Origin: Hymenobacter sediminicola
GTDB lineage: Bacteria; Bacteroidota; Bacteroidia; Cytophagales; Hymenobacteraceae
Assembly: GCF_014250515.1 (NCBI RefSeq)
Contig: NZ_CP060202.1
Coordinates: 1,795,001-1,859,000, forward strand
DNA: 64,000 nt
Reading direction: 5' to 3'
The position numbers were made by a program, and so were the translations under genes. The notes beneath the pieces were generated by a model. That model made no database searches and was not told where the DNA came from. It worked only from the letters and a program-made list of their open reading frames with translations. Positions 28,518 through 34,182 of the stretch are shown here, one piece after another; the stretch's first letter is position 1, and each line of letters begins with the position of its first letter.

Positions 28518-29534
28518 CTAGACAGTTTCGTGGCCGGCGGCGGCGAGCTGGCGCAACACTTCGCGCAGGCCATCGGGCTCTTGCACGAGGTGGTGGATGT
28601 GGTGGAGGTAGTCGGCTTCGGCCCGGAGGTGGCGCTTGAGCTGGCGAATTTCCTGCTCGCGTTTTTTGCCGGTGCTGCCGAAGAAGCCGTTGGTGCCGAA
28701 TTTCAACTCGTTGAGCTGCTGCTTGAGCTCCGTCTGCTGCTGGTGCAGGGCCTGGGTGTAGCGGGCCAGCACGGTGTCGTCGGCTTGGTCGGTGGGGGCG
28801 GCTTCAGAGAGGAGCTGAAGCAAGGTGTAGAGGTCATTGGCTTCGTAGGCTTCGGTGATGCGCTGCATCAGGGCCGTTTTGTGCTGCTGGGCGGTTGGGT
28901 CGCGCTCCAAGTCGGGGTGGTGGGTGCGGGCTAGCTGGCGGTAAAGCGTTTTGGTGTTCGACAGCAGGGCCTGCTGCTCTTCGCGGGCTTTCTGCTCGGC
29001 GGCGGCCTGGGCTTTTTCGGCTTTGGACTTGCGGCGGTTCTGGGCGTGGGCGGCGGCCTGCTCGTGCGGGGGCCGGCTGTCATCTCCGGAGCCTGGTGTC
29101 GGGGTAGCAGGTTCGTCGTTCCCGTTCCCGTCCTCGTCTACGCGGCGGCGCGGCGCGTATTTGCGCAGGATGTCAGCCGCATCTTCCCCAAACCGGTCCT
29201 GCAGCGCCCGTGCATTCCCGACGAGCAGGACCGTAATCTGCTGCTCTTCGAGGCGGTTGAAGTAGCGCAGGAGTAGGGCTTCTTCCAGGGGCGCGAACAG
29301 GGCGCGGCGGGCCTGCACCACGGTTTCGGCGGCGGGGCCCACCTGCTGCCAGTAACGGCGCCGGGCTTCGGCCTGCTCTGCCTGGGTTTCGCGCAGGCGC
29401 TGGCGTAGCCCTTCCACCTGCTCCACGGCCGCCCGAAACGCCTGCTGCGCGGGCGTGCCCGGCGCTTCACCCGACGAAGGAACGGGTAGAGAATTAGCGG
29501 CAGGCAGGTCGGTGGTGGGGTTGTGCAGGTTCAT
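28518..29534 (-). CDS. Coiled-coil protein with a J-domain-like segment
   Basis: A 338-residue cytoplasmic protein. Residues about 35-110 are a helical coiled coil, followed by an acidic/proline linker and a charged Ala/Glu/Lys-rich helix. Residues about 190-240 contain LYRQLARTHHPDLERDP followed by a further helix (RITEAYEANDLYTLLQL), which matches helices II-III and the HPD motif of J domains (HHPD). A final helical, Gln-rich region follows. It may recruit DnaK to a specific client, or be a remote J-like fold. No chaperone gene is adjacent. Confidence 0.7.
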   Translation of the reverse strand: MNLHNPTTDLPAANSLPVPSSGEAPGTPAQQAFRAAVEQVEGLRQRLRETQAEQAEARRRYWQQVGPAAETVVQARRALFAPLEEALLLRYFNRLEEQQITVLLVGNARALQDRFGEDAADILRKYAPRRRVDEDGNGNDEPATPTPGSGDDSRPPHEQAAAHAQNRRKSKAEKAQAAAEQKAREEQQALLSNTKTLYRQLARTHHPDLERDPTAQQHKTALMQRITEAYEANDLYTLLQLLSEAAPTDQADDTVLARYTQALHQQQTELKQQLNELKFGTNGFFGSTGKKREQEIRQLKRHLRAEADYLHHIHHLVQEPDGLREVLRQLAAAGHETV

Positions 29535-29599
29535 GGGGTAAAGGTAGGGGAGGTGATGTGGGGATGAAGTGAATGGGGTGAGTGGTGGTGGGAGATGGA

Positions 29600-29720
29600 A
29601 GACGTTATGCTGAGCGCAGCGGAGCGGAGTCGAAGCATCTCGCTAGTGGGTCATTACCATTGCAACCTCAGCACGCGAGATTCCTCGGCTACGGCTGCGC
29701 CTTCGCTCGGAATGACGTTC
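29600..29720. repeat. Imperfect inverted-repeat element, about 120 bp
   Basis: The ends are GACGTTATGCTGAGCGCAG and a complementary CTCGGAATGACGTT, with CGAAGCATCTCGC and GCGAGATTCC inside. This layout suggests a dispersed intergenic repeat of the ATGCTGAGCG...TCTCGC type. It lies between the J-like gene (which starts at 29534) and the deacetylase gene (which ends at 29766). Confidence 0.65.
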
Positions 29721-29765
29721 TTTTTAGCCCCTTATTACCAAACACCATTCACCTCATCCCCTTAC

Positions 29766-30668
29766 TCACCCAAACACCTCATACGCCACCCGAAACGTAT
29801 TGCAGTGGGCATCTACTATGTCGCGGAGCTGCTCGGAGTAGCCGCCACCCATACTGACGGCCACAGGCAGGCGGTGCTGGTGGCAGAGGCGCAGCACGTA
29901 CTCGTCGCGCTGGCGGCAGCCGGCTTGCGTGAGAGCCAGCTTGCCCAGCTTGTCGGTGGCCAGCACGTCTACACCGGCCTGGAAGAACACGAAATCGGGC
30001 TGTACCTGCGCAATGAGGCCGGGCAACGTGTCGTGCAGGATGCGCAGGTAGGAGGCGTCATCGGTGCCCAAGTCCAGCGCAATATCCAGGTCCGACTGCT
30101 CTTTGCGCAGCGGGTAGTTGGCGCCGGCGTGCATCGAGAAGGTGAATACGCGGGACTCCTGGTGGAAAATGCTGGCCGTGCCGTCGCCTTGGTGTACGTC
30201 CAGATCTACTACCAGTACTTGTCGTGCCAGGCCATAGTGCAGCAGGTGGGCAGCGGCCACGGCTATGTCGTTGAGCACGCAGAACCCTTCGCCCCGGTCC
30301 CGAAACGCGTGGTGCGTGCCGCCTGTTAGGCTCATACCAATACCGTCTCGCAGTGCCCGTAGCGCCGACTGCACCGTGCCGGCCACGCTGCTCAGGGAGC
30401 GGCGCACCAGCTCGGGGCTCTGCGGCAACCCCAGGCGGCGCACTTCGGCGGCCGAAAGCTGCAGGTCACGGACCCGGTGCCAGTAGTCAGGGGAGTGTAT
30501 GCGCAGGATGTCCTCTTCGCTGGCCAGGCCGGGGTCGTAGAAGTCGTGGGGCGGCGCGATGCCCTGCCACAGCAGCTGCTCCCGAATCAGCTCGTATTTG
30601 GCAATAGGAAAGCGGTGGCCGCTGGGCAGGCTGATGCTGTAGCGTTCGGAAGTGGCAAGGCAGGGCAT
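29766..30668 (-). CDS. Histone-deacetylase-family zinc amidohydrolase
   Basis: A 300-residue single-domain HDAC-fold enzyme. Catalytic landmarks are the tandem His in GGTHHAFRDRGEGFC, the zinc ligands Asp and His in VDLDVHQGDGTA, a later FFQAGVDVLATDKLG (third ligand Asp), and a VSMGGGYSE loop. Size and motifs fit the class IV/HDAC11-like bacterial group. Possible substrates are acetylated lysines, polyamines or small amides; nothing nearby distinguishes them. It is monocistronic, with a long A/T-rich region upstream. Confidence 0.9.
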   Translation of the reverse strand: MPCLATSERYSISLPSGHRFPIAKYELIREQLLWQGIAPPHDFYDPGLASEEDILRIHSPDYWHRVRDLQLSAAEVRRLGLPQSPELVRRSLSSVAGTVQSALRALRDGIGMSLTGGTHHAFRDRGEGFCVLNDIAVAAAHLLHYGLARQVLVVDLDVHQGDGTASIFHQESRVFTFSMHAGANYPLRKEQSDLDIALDLGTDDASYLRILHDTLPGLIAQVQPDFVFFQAGVDVLATDKLGKLALTQAGCRQRDEYVLRLCHQHRLPVAVSMGGGYSEQLRDIVDAHCNTFRVAYEVFG

Positions 30669-30875
30669 AGGCTGTGCAAGTACGCACCGCAGCGCCGGAG
30701 GGTGCGCATCCTTCCAGATGCTTATATACTTTGTAGAAGTGTGTAATGTGCCACGTGTTAATTGTCGGTGGTGGTAGACGGTGATATTGTTCGTGTTTCT
30801 GCTTTATAAAGCAGGATGCTATTTGCTTGAGTAACGTCGCTGAAAAAAAATATTTATAAAAATTTATTAAATAAT

Positions 30876-30906
30876 TTGGTGACTAAAAAAACTTCTTTCA
30901 TATTTG
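30876..30906 (+). promoter_or_regulatory. Candidate Bacteroidota promoter for the 25-aa ORF
   Basis: TTG at 30876-30878, a 20-base spacer, then CATATTTG at 30899-30906 is one base off the TTG-N17-23-TAnnTTTG consensus. It lies in a strongly A/T-rich tract and would start transcription about 18 bases before the ATG at 30929. Confidence 0.5.
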
Positions 30907-30928
30907 TCACACCAAACACAACAACTCC

Positions 30929-31006
30929 ATGCTGCGCCACATCAATACCACCTTTAAGCAAGACGATTCGAAGCCGAGTGCTTCGGGTTTGGTTCGGTAT
31001 AGCTAA
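30929..31006 (+). CDS. Possible small ORF (25 codons) or leader/sRNA region
   Basis: An ATG-initiated 25-residue frame (MLRHINTTFKQDDSK...) follows a good promoter candidate and is followed by a terminator 33 bases after its stop. The transcript would be only about 160 nt. A CGAAGC/GCTTCG hairpin inside the frame means a small non-coding RNA is an equally good reading. No family is recognised. It is kept because transcription signals bracket it tightly. Confidence 0.35.
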   Translation: MLRHINTTFKQDDSKPSASGLVRYS

Positions 31007-31038
31007 AGTAGCAGCAGATTCTCTCTGACACTTCCGCA

Positions 31039-31072
31039 ACCCGAACCCAGAAGGTTCGGGTTGTTTGTTTTA
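31039..31072 (+). terminator. Rho-independent terminator
   Basis: The AACCCGAACC / GGTTCGGGTT hairpin (10 bp, 5-base loop) is followed by GTTTGTTTT. It closes the short transcription unit starting near 30911. Confidence 0.75.
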
Positions 31073-31094
31073 CAGCCATTTACACCCTTCGGCC

Positions 31095-31205
31095 ATGCAT
31101 CTGCCAGCAGATTGCTTTATGCTCCAACTCCAGAACAAACGGCGTGTCAGCCGCGAGTGGGATTGGTATGGCCGGGATTTTTTGTCGGAAGATTCGCGTA
31201 GGTAA
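31095..31205 (+). CDS. Possible small ORF, 36 aa
   Basis: A 36-codon frame starting MHLPADCFMLQLQNKRRVSR and ending EWDWYGRDFLSEDSRR (a shorter start is the internal Met9). Basic and aromatic, with two Trp, it does not look random, yet no family was recognised. It sits between two terminators (31039-31072 and 31227-31263) just upstream of the Ro60 gene. It could be a small regulatory peptide, a leader peptide, or a remnant. Confidence 0.4.
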   Translation: MHLPADCFMLQLQNKRRVSREWDWYGRDFLSEDSRR

Positions 31206-31226
31206 ATTCCTCGTGTTGTATCCGTG

Positions 31227-31263
31227 AAAAAGCCCGGCTTCCCCTCAGGAGTCGGGCTTTTTT
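31227..31263 (+). terminator. Rho-independent terminator (or attenuator) upstream of rsr
   Basis: AAAAAGCCCG pairs with CGGGCTTTTT around a 16-base loop and ends in a run of six T. It isolates the Ro60 operon from upstream transcription, or could act as an attenuator if transcription reads on from the small ORF. Confidence 0.8.
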
Positions 31264-31348
31264 CATGTTAATTATCTGATTGAATAAATTAATTTTTATT
31301 CGAAACAGGATAGATGTGTCTACTTATCACTGACTGAAAATTAATTAG

Positions 31349-31355
31349 TACTTTG
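31349..31355 (+). promoter_or_regulatory. Weak promoter candidate for the rsr-Y RNA-rtcB unit
   Basis: TACTTTG, followed by C, lies 31 bases before the rsr ATG in an A/T-rich tract. It is one base short of TAnnTTTG and no good TTG -33 element precedes it. The call rests mainly on position, just after a terminator. Confidence 0.35.
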
Positions 31356-31385
31356 CTTTTCTTCATTACCATTAAATTAATTTTT

Positions 31386-32912
31386 ATGCGCTTCAATTTA
31401 CCCTTCCGCAAAACACAGCCCACCACAACCAACCACGAAGGGGCAGCGGCTTTCACGCTTACTCCAGAGGTGGAGCTGTATGCTGCCGTGGCAACTGCAG
31501 CACTATCAGATCAGTTTTATGAGTCGGCGGAAACGCGGCTGGTGCGCCTGCGGGAATTGGTGGCCCAGTGTGAGCCGGTATTTGTAGCCCGGCTTGCCGT
31601 GTACGCCCGTGAGCGGATGTACCTACGTTCGGTGCCGCTGGTGCTGGCCGTGGAGCTGGCCCGCCAGCACCGCGGCAACAGCCTTGTAAGCCGCTTGGTG
31701 GCTCGCATTGTGCAGCGCCCCGACGAAATAACGGAGCTGCTGGCCTTCTATGCGCAGGCCAACCAGCGGGCGGGCCGCAAAACGCTCAACCGCCTGTCCA
31801 AGCAGTTGCAAAAAGGCCTGGCCCTCAGCTTCAACCGCTTCGACGGCTACCAGCTGGCCAAGTACGACCGGGCCGGGGCCGTGCGTTTGCGCGACGCGCT
31901 GTTTCTGGTGCACCCTGCCGCCAAAAGCCTCGAGCAGCAAGCCTTGTTCGACCAGCTGGTGGCCGGTACCCTGCCTACGCCCTACACTTGGGAAACCGAG
32001 TTGTCGGCGCTGGGGCAGGTGCAATACGCTACGCCGGCAGAGCGCGCCGCGGCTTTCCGCCTGAAATGGACGGAGCTGATTGGCAGCGGCAAGCTGGGCT
32101 ACATGGCCCTGCTGCGTAACCTGCGCAACATTCTCGAAGCCGACGTGTCGGCGGAGACGATGGTGGACGTGTGCGCCGCGCTGGCCGACCGGTTTGCCGT
32201 GGCGCGCAGCAAGCAGCTGCCGTTCCGCTTCCTGGCCGCTTACCGCGAGGTAAAGGCCTTGGAAGGCGGGCACGTGTCGGCGGTGCTGGCGGCCCTGGAA
32301 GATGCCATTGCGCATAGCGCTGCCAACCTGCGTGGCTTCGGCCCCGAAACCCGCGTGGTCATTGCCTGCGACGTATCGGGCTCGATGCAGCAGCCGGTGT
32401 CTCAGCGCAGTAAAGTGCTGCTCTACGACGTGGGCCTGGTGCTGGGTATGTTGCTGCAAAGCCGCTGCCAGCACGTAACGGCCGGCATGTTCGGCAACAC
32501 GTGGAAGCGCCTGAGCCTGCCTCGTGGGCCAGTACTGCGCAACGTGGACGAGTTCTACCGCCGCGAAGGGGAGGTAGGCTACAGCACCAACGGCTACCTC
32601 GTGCTCGAGGACCTGCGCCACCGCCGCGAGGTGGTCGACAAGGTGATGATGTTCACGGACTGCCAGCTCTGGAACTCAAACTGCAACGGCAGTTCGGTGG
32701 CGAAGGAGTGGGCAGAGTACCGCCGCACGGTAGCACCGCAGGCCCGCCTGTACCTCTTCGACCTGGCCGGCCACGGCACTGCTCCCCTCGACGTACGCGC
32801 TGAGGAGGGAGTGGCCCTGATTGCCGGCTGGTCAGATAAGGTGTTTGAGGTGCTGGCCTCGCTGGAAAGCGGCGGCTCGGCCCTCACCGAAATCAATACC
32901 ATTGACTTGTAA
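31386..32912 (+). CDS. rsr: Ro60 orthologue, TROVE domain protein (Rsr)
   Basis: A 508-residue Ro60-type protein. The N-terminal two thirds is an alpha-helical TROVE ring (FYESAETRLVRLRELVAQCE, ARLAVYARERMYLRSVPL, and a later HEAT-like series), which in characterised homologues binds Y RNAs on its outer surface and single-stranded RNA ends in its hole. The C-terminal third is a von Willebrand A-like domain with a MIDAS motif DVSGS starting at Asp329. ATG 31386 (MRFNLPFRKT) is used; an upstream TTG-type start is unlikely. It is followed by an array of Y RNA-like units and then rtcB, matching the known rsr/Y RNA/rtcB association, so a role in RNA quality control or repair is inferred. Confidence 0.92.
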   Translation: MRFNLPFRKTQPTTTNHEGAAAFTLTPEVELYAAVATAALSDQFYESAETRLVRLRELVAQCEPVFVARLAVYARERMYLRSVPLVLAVELARQHRGNSLVSRLVARIVQRPDEITELLAFYAQANQRAGRKTLNRLSKQLQKGLALSFNRFDGYQLAKYDRAGAVRLRDALFLVHPAAKSLEQQALFDQLVAGTLPTPYTWETELSALGQVQYATPAERAAAFRLKWTELIGSGKLGYMALLRNLRNILEADVSAETMVDVCAALADRFAVARSKQLPFRFLAAYREVKALEGGHVSAVLAALEDAIAHSAANLRGFGPETRVVIACDVSGSMQQPVSQRSKVLLYDVGLVLGMLLQSRCQHVTAGMFGNTWKRLSLPRGPVLRNVDEFYRREGEVGYSTNGYLVLEDLRHRREVVDKVMMFTDCQLWNSNCNGSSVAKEWAEYRRTVAPQARLYLFDLAGHGTAPLDVRAEEGVALIAGWSDKVFEVLASLESGGSALTEINTIDL

Positions 32913-32922
32913 CTCCTGCCGC

Positions 32923-32967
32923 CCCGGAAGTGGCCAGAAACCATACAAAGCGGCGGCCACTTCCGGG
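32923..32967 (+). other. Stable hairpin just after rsr
   Basis: 13-bp perfect arms (CCCGGAAGTGGCC and complement) enclose a 19-base loop, beginning 10 bases after the rsr stop. There is no T-run after it, so it is not a standard terminator. It may stabilise the rsr mRNA 3' end after processing or attenuate readthrough into the array. Confidence 0.65.
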
Positions 32968-33066
32968 TCACGGTCAGATAACTTTCCTTCAGGATACAAT
33001 AATCATGTTCTCAACATCGTAAAACTCTTGGGAAGGCGGCTGACCACTACATAGCAGCCGTCGGCC

Positions 33067-33111
33067 GGAACGGCGGGGCGCCGGGGCACTGTGGCTCCGG
33101 CCAGCCGTTCC
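33067..33111 (+). ncRNA. Structured hairpin at the leading edge of the Y RNA array
   Basis: GGAACGGC / GCCGTTCC (8 bp) encloses an inner GCCGG/CCGGC helix. It directly abuts unit 1 of the array (33115). It lacks the UGCCGUA and UUGC core of the other units, so it is not counted as a Y RNA. A short CGGCTG/CAGCCG hairpin lies just upstream (33037-33060). Confidence 0.5.
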
Positions 33112-33114
33112 AAA

Positions 33115-33240
33115 CCGGCTGAGCCACCGTTCGGGTGCCGTAGGCGGGCGTTACGGGTTCGAGTTCCGCGCCTGTGCTGCGGCACCAGCAGGAAAACATA
33201 CGTCGGCCGCTCGTTGCCCCGAACCGGTGGTTTCAGCCGG
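33115..33240 (+). ncRNA. Y RNA-like unit 1
   Basis: The closing helix is very long: CCGGCTGA/TCAGCCGG, CCACC/GGTGG and GTTCGGG/CCCGAAC, about 20 bp. The core is TGCCGTAGG opposite CTCGTTGC. Inside is a T-arm-like hairpin with loop TTCGAGT (33154-33168) and a TGCTG/CAGCA hairpin where an acceptor stem would be. No D-arm is recognisable, so the tRNA mimicry is incomplete. Confidence 0.7.
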
Positions 33241-33251
33241 ATATTATAACC

Positions 33252-33387
33252 CTACCGGGTGCCGTCGGAAAGCATTCCTTCGGGTCATACGTTCGAATCG
33301 TATCAGTCGGGCTTACAGGCCTGGTTGTAGCTCAGATGGTAGAGCAGAAAGGCTTCGGCCGCCGCTTTTCACCAGTTGCCCCGGTAG
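33252..33387 (+). ncRNA. Y RNA-like unit 2 with permuted tRNA-like domain
   Basis: Closing helix CTACCGGG/CCCGGTAG; core TGCCGTCGG opposite CCAGTTGC. The inside reads as a circularly permuted tRNA: anticodon-stem 3' strand CCTTC (33277-33281), variable loop GGGTC, a perfect T-arm ATACG-TTCGAAT-CGTAT (33287-33303), a 9-bp acceptor helix (33304-33312 with 33319-33327) capped by TTACAG, TA at positions 8-9, D-arm GCTC-AGATGGTA-GAGC (33330-33345), A26, and anticodon 5' strand GAAAG. All spacings match tRNA numbering. Confidence 0.82.
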
Positions 33388-33405
33388 TGTAGTTGTTTAT
33401 TTCCA

Positions 33406-33543
33406 GCGTAGGTGCCGTAACCGGGCCATACTTCGCCATCCAATAGGTTCTGTCGCGGGTTCGACTCCCGAAGTCATGCTGCAAGGCGTGACGCCTGAAA
33501 ATGGTAGGGCAGACCAGTTAGCCGGGTGCCTGTTGCCCTACGC
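33406..33543 (+). ncRNA. Y RNA-like unit 3 with permuted tRNA-like domain
   Basis: Closing helix GCGTAGG/CCTACGC; core TGCCGTAA opposite CTGTTGC. The tRNA-like part has GGTT (33446-33449) pairing with GACC (33512-33515) as anticodon-like stem, variable loop CTGTC, T-arm CGGG-TTCGACT-CCCG (33456-33470), a 7-bp acceptor GTCATGC/GCGTGAC capped by TGCAAG, and a D-arm GCCT/GGGC (33493-33510) with a GG-containing loop. The acceptor and D-stem sequences differ from the neighbouring units, yet the pairing is preserved. Confidence 0.8.
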
Positions 33544-33557
33544 CGAAAATCAAACAG

Positions 33558-33702
33558 GAAAGCGGGTGCCGTAGCCGGGCCATACTTCGGCTGTCCAGGT
33601 CGTGGGTTCGATTCCCGCCGGTAGCTGCCTCAGGGCAGTGGTCGTAGCTCAGTCAGGTAGAGCAGGATATAAGAGGCCTGGCGTCTGTTGCCCCGCACTT
33701 TC
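33558..33702 (+). ncRNA. Y RNA-like unit 4 with permuted tRNA-like domain
   Basis: Closing helix GAAAG-CGGG/CCCG-CA-CTTTC; core TGCCGTAG opposite CTGTTGC. The tRNA-like part is the clearest of the set: anticodon-like stem TGTCC (33592-33596) with GGATA (33665-33669), variable loop AGGTC, T-arm GTGGG-TTCGATT-CCCGC (33602-33618), an 11-position acceptor helix with one mismatch (33619-33629 with 33634-33644) capped by TCAG, TA at positions 8-9, and D-arm GCTC-AGTCAGGTA-GAGC (33647-33663). Confidence 0.85.
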
Positions 33703-33705
33703 TTT

Positions 33706-33840
33706 ACCTGGCCGGTGCCGTAGCGAAGCCCTACTTCGTTTAGGTTGATGGGGTCGTGGGGTCGCGGCCCACCTGCCGCAGGGCAGTAGCTCAGTTGGTT
33801 AGAGCACATATGGGCTTCGCAGCTTATTGCCCGGTCAGGT
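33706..33840 (+). ncRNA. Y RNA-like unit 5 with permuted tRNA-like domain
   Basis: The closing helix is 10 bp, ACCTGGCCGG/CCGGTCAGGT; core TGCCGTAG opposite CTTATTGC, where a U-A pair replaces the U.G wobble of other units. Inside are a CGAAG/CTTCG hairpin, T-arm GTGGG-GTCGCGG-CCCAC (33756-33772; the loop departs from TTCGA), a 5-bp acceptor CTGCC/GGCAG capped by GCAG, TA, and D-arm GCTC-AGTTGGTTA-GAGC (33789-33805). The D-arm flank and TGATGGGGTC resemble an elongator tRNA-Met body. Confidence 0.82.
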
Positions 33841-33847
33841 TCGTTTC

Positions 33848-33952
33848 AGGATGCCGAAAAGTGGCGTAAGAAAGTCATACTTCGGGCTGCAGTGGCCGAA
33901 CAGGCCATTGTGGCAAAGCAGATTCTCTGGCTGGTTCCCTTTTCTGTGTCCT
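33848..33952 (+). ncRNA. Y RNA-like unit 6, no tRNA-like domain
   Basis: AGGATGCCGAAAAG (33848-33861) pairs with CTTTTCTGTGTCCT (33939-33952) over 14 positions with a single C.U mismatch at the core. The 5' core is GCCGAA; the usual 3' UUGC is absent. Inside is CAGTGGCC/GGCCATTG, a simple 8-bp hairpin, instead of T-, acceptor- and D-arms. It also retains the CATACTTCGG motif. Confidence 0.6.
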
Positions 33953-33960
33953 TTCTCAGC

Positions 33961-34049
33961 TCCGGATGCCGTAGGTCCGCGTTACTTCGACCTGTCTAGT
34001 CCCTTGGCCCTCTTCTGGGCCAGATGCGTGGGCCACCTGTTGCTCCGGA
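33961..34049 (+). ncRNA. Y RNA-like unit 7, no tRNA-like domain
   Basis: TCCGGA/TCCGGA closes the unit, followed inward by bulged U and GCCGTAGGT opposite ACCTGTTGC: G-C, C-G, C.U, G.U, U.G, A-U, G-C, G-C, U-A. The inside is short, with TGGCCC/GGGCCA forming a hairpin. This is the smallest unit (89 nt) and the last before rtcB, whose start is 134 bases further on. Confidence 0.7.
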
Positions 34050-34182
34050 ACCTAAGAAATAGTTGTTCATCAACCAATCTGCAGCGGCGTGGCCGTGGCA
34101 GTCTAACCCTTCTGTTCTCATGCCTGATCGAGCCAATCCAACCGGAACAATTCAATATTAGTCAATCAAAAAGACCACGTAT

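Larger units (their letters stand above)
33115..34049 (+). repeat. Tandem array of seven Y RNA-like structured units
   Basis: Seven units start at 33115, 33252, 33406, 33558, 33706, 33848 and 33961 and are separated by linkers of 3-18 bases, mostly A/T-rich. Each is closed by its own long helix. In all units the 5' strand carries UGCCG(U/A). In six of seven (all but unit 6) the 3' strand carries UUGC, giving a common internal motif: bulged U, G-C, C-G, C.U mismatch, G.U wobble, then U.G or U-A, then usually A-U. This resembles the Ro60-binding helix of bacterial Y RNAs. The units are not sequence repeats in the CRISPR sense: the helices differ but pair within each unit. The array lies between rsr and rtcB in the same orientation. 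Confidence 0.8.

Noticed and set aside
31227-31385. Riboswitch or classical amino-acid attenuator before rsr
   Set aside because: A terminator is present, and two Trp codons lie in the small ORF, but there is no antiterminator pairing that I can draw and no biosynthetic gene downstream. Kept only as a low-level possibility in the findings.
33320-33810. Ordinary tRNA genes with TAGCTCAG and GGTTCGA boxes
   Set aside because: T-arms come before D-arms, acceptor strands are joined by a small loop, and no anticodon loop exists between them. Standard linear tRNA folds cannot be built.
33115-34049. CRISPR array
   Set aside because: The units are periodic but not identical direct repeats; each has its own self-complementary helices, and no cas genes are nearby. 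The structure fits tandem Y RNAs.
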